DNA of 64,000 nucleotides from an uncultured Mucispirillum sp. (lineage in GTDB: Bacteria > Chrysiogenota > Deferribacteres > Deferribacterales > Mucispirillaceae): contig CALURO010000007.1 of the NCBI GenBank assembly GCA_944323205.1, positions 62,001-126,000 of the forward strand. Direction: 5' to 3'. The notes under the pieces are model-generated. The model searched no databases, was not told the origin of the DNA, and saw nothing but the letters and a program-made list of their open reading frames with translations. Both the position numbers and the translations under genes were made by a program. This document shows positions 61,949 to 64,000 of the stretch, piece by piece (position 1 is the first letter of the stretch; every line of letters begins with the position of its first letter).

Positions 61949-62705
61949 AGCTAATAATATTACATATAAAATAAAAAACAATCTTATTCTAAATAATATA
62001 AGTTTTGAAATAAATAAAGGTGATTTTACAGCAATTATTGGACCTAATGGTGCGGGTAAATCTACACTAGCAAATATTCTTGCAGGCATCATTAAACCAA
62101 ATGAAGGAGAAATCACTATAAATAATAAAAATATCTATAAAATTAGTAAAAAACAAAAAGCAAAAATAATCAGCTATGTGCCACAAAGTTATAATTATAA
62201 TGTATCTGATTTTACAGCAGAAGAATTTGTTGCAACAGGCAGATATCCTTACCTTGACTACTTTGGAACACTAACAAAAGAACATATTGAGAAAGTCCAT
62301 TACTACATGAACTTAACTAATATCTACCACCTAAAAGATAGACATATCTCTACATTAAGCGGTGGTCAATACCAAAAAGTAAATATAGCAGCAGCACTCG
62401 CCCAAGAAGCAGAATTTATCCTGCTTGATGAAATTACATCTTTTTTAGACCAGAAAGCAAAATACGAAATAAATAATCTGCTGCTGCAATTAAATCAGGA
62501 AAATAATTATTCTATTATTCAAATATCTCATGACTTAAACTATACTCTTAATGCCAACTCCTTATTTTTATGTATAAAAAATGGTAAACTATTTGCAAAA
62601 GCTTCTGCACTGGAAATGGTAAATAATAATATCTTTACAAGTCTTTTTGATATGGAATTTTTATATATGAAACAAAATAATAAAATTGCAGTGGTTCCAA
62701 AATGA
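61941..62705 (+). CDS. btuD: Cobalamin ABC importer ATPase (BtuD/FecE type)
   Basis: This 254-residue ATPase has Walker A GPNGAGKST (about residues 35-43), 'SYVPQSYN' Q-loop, 'TGRYPYLDYFG' typical of iron-siderophore/B12 family ATPases, signature 'LSGGQYQKVNIA', Walker B 'FILLDEITSFLD' and a 'SHD' switch His. I start at ATG 61941, inside the end of btuF (8-base overlap); the longer frame from 61905 adds residues without family support. It overlaps btuC by four bases (ATGA). Confidence 0.92.
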   Translation: MIKANNITYKIKNNLILNNISFEINKGDFTAIIGPNGAGKSTLANILAGIIKPNEGEITINNKNIYKISKKQKAKIISYVPQSYNYNVSDFTAEEFVATGRYPYLDYFGTLTKEHIEKVHYYMNLTNIYHLKDRHISTLSGGQYQKVNIAAALAQEAEFILLDEITSFLDQKAKYEINNLLLQLNQENNYSIIQISHDLNYTLNANSLFLCIKNGKLFAKASALEMVNNNIFTSLFDMEFLYMKQNNKIAVVPK

Positions 62706-63679
62706 ATAAAAATATAAAAATAATAATTACTTATCTTATATGCCTAATAGTTCTCTTTACAGCACCATTTATTGGTTCTTATTCTATTAATATAAGCAGT
62801 ATTTTTAATGTAAATACAACTGATAACTACATATTTTTTCATACACGGCTGCCAAGGGTAACTGCCGGTTTTATTACTGGCGGTATTTTAGCTGTAAGCG
62901 GGCTTGTTTTTCAATCTATTTTTAAAAATCCAATTGCAACCCCTTTTACACTTGGAGTAGCAGGCGGGGCTTCACTAGGTGCAGCATTATACATATTTTT
63001 TGCTCAATCTGTAACTATTATGGCTTTATTAGGGCAGACTGTCGCTGCCATGGCAGGTGCTTTAATTACTATATTTATAGTATTTTTCTTATCAGCAGTA
63101 AAAAGAAAATTAAATAATACAACTTTACTGCTGTCTGGTGTTGCTGTAAATTTTTTTACATCAGCATTAATTATGTTTATGCAGTATTTTGCAGATATTA
63201 ATCAGTCATATAATATTACTAGATATATGATTGGAAACCTTGCAGTAGTAACAAATGATAATATATTATTAATGCTTCCAGTAAGCTTTGCTGCTTTTTT
63301 TATTATATATTTATTTCATAAAGAACTAGATATTCTTTCAATGGGAGAAAATATTGCAGCAGGAAGAGGAGTAAATATAACTTATTCAGTTACTATTTTA
63401 TATTTTACAGTTTCTCTTGCAATAGCAGCAATAACTGCATCAGCAGGACCAATAGGGTTTATTGGCATGATTATTCCACATATTATCAGGCTGTTTATTT
63501 CATATAAAAATAAAATATTAATACCTGTATCATTTATTTTTGGTGGTGCATTTCTTGTAATGTGTGATACTATTTCAAGAACAATTATTGCACCAGCCGA
63601 ACTTCCAGTATCAATTATTACATCAATTATTGGTGCACCTTTCTTTATATTTCTGATTTTAAAAACAAATAAATTATAA
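62702..63679 (+). CDS. btuC: Cobalamin ABC importer permease (BtuC/FecCD type)
   Basis: This 325-residue inner-membrane permease has about ten transmembrane helices. Family marks are 'HTRLPRVTAGFITGGILAVSGLVFQSIF' (about 43-70), 'NPIATPFTLGVAGGASLGAA' (about 72-92) and 'ASAGPIGFIGMIIPHIIRLF' (about 240-262), the loop that contacts the ATPase. It completes the BtuFDC importer. Last gene of the btu operon; no terminator is evident before the convergent LprI-like gene. Confidence 0.93.
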   Translation: MNKNIKIIITYLICLIVLFTAPFIGSYSINISSIFNVNTTDNYIFFHTRLPRVTAGFITGGILAVSGLVFQSIFKNPIATPFTLGVAGGASLGAALYIFFAQSVTIMALLGQTVAAMAGALITIFIVFFLSAVKRKLNNTTLLLSGVAVNFFTSALIMFMQYFADINQSYNITRYMIGNLAVVTNDNILLMLPVSFAAFFIIYLFHKELDILSMGENIAAGRGVNITYSVTILYFTVSLAIAAITASAGPIGFIGMIIPHIIRLFISYKNKILIPVSFIFGGAFLVMCDTISRTIIAPAELPVSIITSIIGAPFFIFLILKTNKL

Positions 63680-63683
63680 CTTA

Positions 63684-64000
63684 CTACTTAAAATCAATAA
63701 GCATATTAATATATGTTTCATATTCCTGCTGTATACACTGTCTGTCTATATAACACTGGCTTAAACTGGCAGTAAATTTTTCTTTCTGCTTTGCTAATTC
63801 ATTACTTTTTTTAGGCCTGTTTTTCATATTTTTGTATACAAGATAGTATTTTCTGCTGCTTATTTTATCAAGCATTCTTAAAATAAAACTTTCACATATT
63901 ATCTGACGCTGCTCAGTTATATTATCAGCACATACAAAAGATGGGGAAGATATAAGGCTGTTAATAACTTTATTTCTTACAAGAGTATAGGGCCATACTG
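63684..64000 (-). CDS. LprI/DUF1311-domain protein, C-terminal part (partial)
   Basis: The frame is open from the right edge to a stop at 63684, giving the last 105 residues of a longer protein; the ATG at 63875 is internal. The pattern 'PSFVCADNITEQRQIICESF', 'LRMLDKISSRKYY' and 'SLSQCYIDRQCIQQEYETYI' follows the LprI/DUF1311 pattern with all its Cys. Unlike the two paralogues at 4.4-9.5 kb, the first Cys pair is kept. Proteins of this group are exported, and some bind lysozyme. Confidence 0.7.
   Translation of the reverse strand, partial: VWPYTLVRNKVINSLISSPSFVCADNITEQRQIICESFILRMLDKISSRKYYLVYKNMKNRPKKSNELAKQKEKFTASLSQCYIDRQCIQQEYETYINMLIDFK

Overview
The window is AT-rich (roughly 30% GC by eye) DNA from a motile Gram-negative bacterium. 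Outer-membrane and periplasmic functions are explicit: a TonB-dependent receptor, TonB, an RND pump with its lipoprotein adaptor, and several lipoproteins. A flagellar motor/export operon (motA to fliQ) is also present. Low GC, this gene mix and short palindromic intergenic repeats would fit a Deferribacterota-type organism such as Mucispirillum, but that is inference and no marker was searched. No rRNA, tRNA or CRISPR array was seen. Many start codons were moved from the longest open frame to an internal codon with a proper Shine-Dalgarno sequence.

Layout. 1-361: 5' part of a diaminopimelate-decarboxylase-like gene. 624-3532: Na/phosphate symporter-PhoU protein and an HD-GYP protein. 3591-9466: a tiny zinc-ribbon protein, an orphan ABC ATPase, two large exported paralogues with LprI-like C-termini, and an unknown exported protein. 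9563-13674: cysS and an OppF-like ATPase with a membrane protein. 13866-17216: cobalamin-dependent methionine synthase. 17521-21011: an isolated phage tail-fibre cassette ending in a fibre chaperone. 21052-26970: two large Ig-like (Big_2) lipoproteins. 27459-31031: a Gtr-type glycosylation cluster. 31058-36868: a LarB/PurE-like protein, rlmE, RNase G/E, recR, ybaB and dnaX. 37200-41775: MscS channel and a TelA/XpaC cluster. 41909-46979: nitroreductase and an RND efflux pair. 47366-47879: a RelB antitoxin and a YoeB toxin pseudogene. 48405-52705: motA-motB-fliL-fliN-fliO-fliP-fliQ. 52989-56306: malic enzyme and asparaginase. 56346-63679: a cobalamin uptake locus. 63684-64000: part of another LprI-like protein.

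The most interesting locus is 56346-63679. Two cobalamin riboswitches stand back to back. The + strand one precedes btuB-tonB-btuF-btuD-btuC, a full vitamin B12 import operon with its own tonB. The - strand one precedes a short leader ORF and then a surface or periplasmic lipoprotein with seven RCC1-type blades, that is, a predicted seven-bladed beta-propeller. This parallels BtuG, the seven-bladed B12-binding lipoprotein partner of BtuB in Bacteroides, but in another propeller family. The cell has a B12-requiring enzyme here too (metH).

The second notable theme is a family of intergenic nested hairpins (about 17.3, 27.1-27.4, 34.0, 36.9-37.2, 38.3-38.9, 41.0, 42.5 and 47.9-48.4 kb). Their conserved cores sit between inverted arms whose sequences differ from locus to locus but stay complementary, which is covariation visible within one window.
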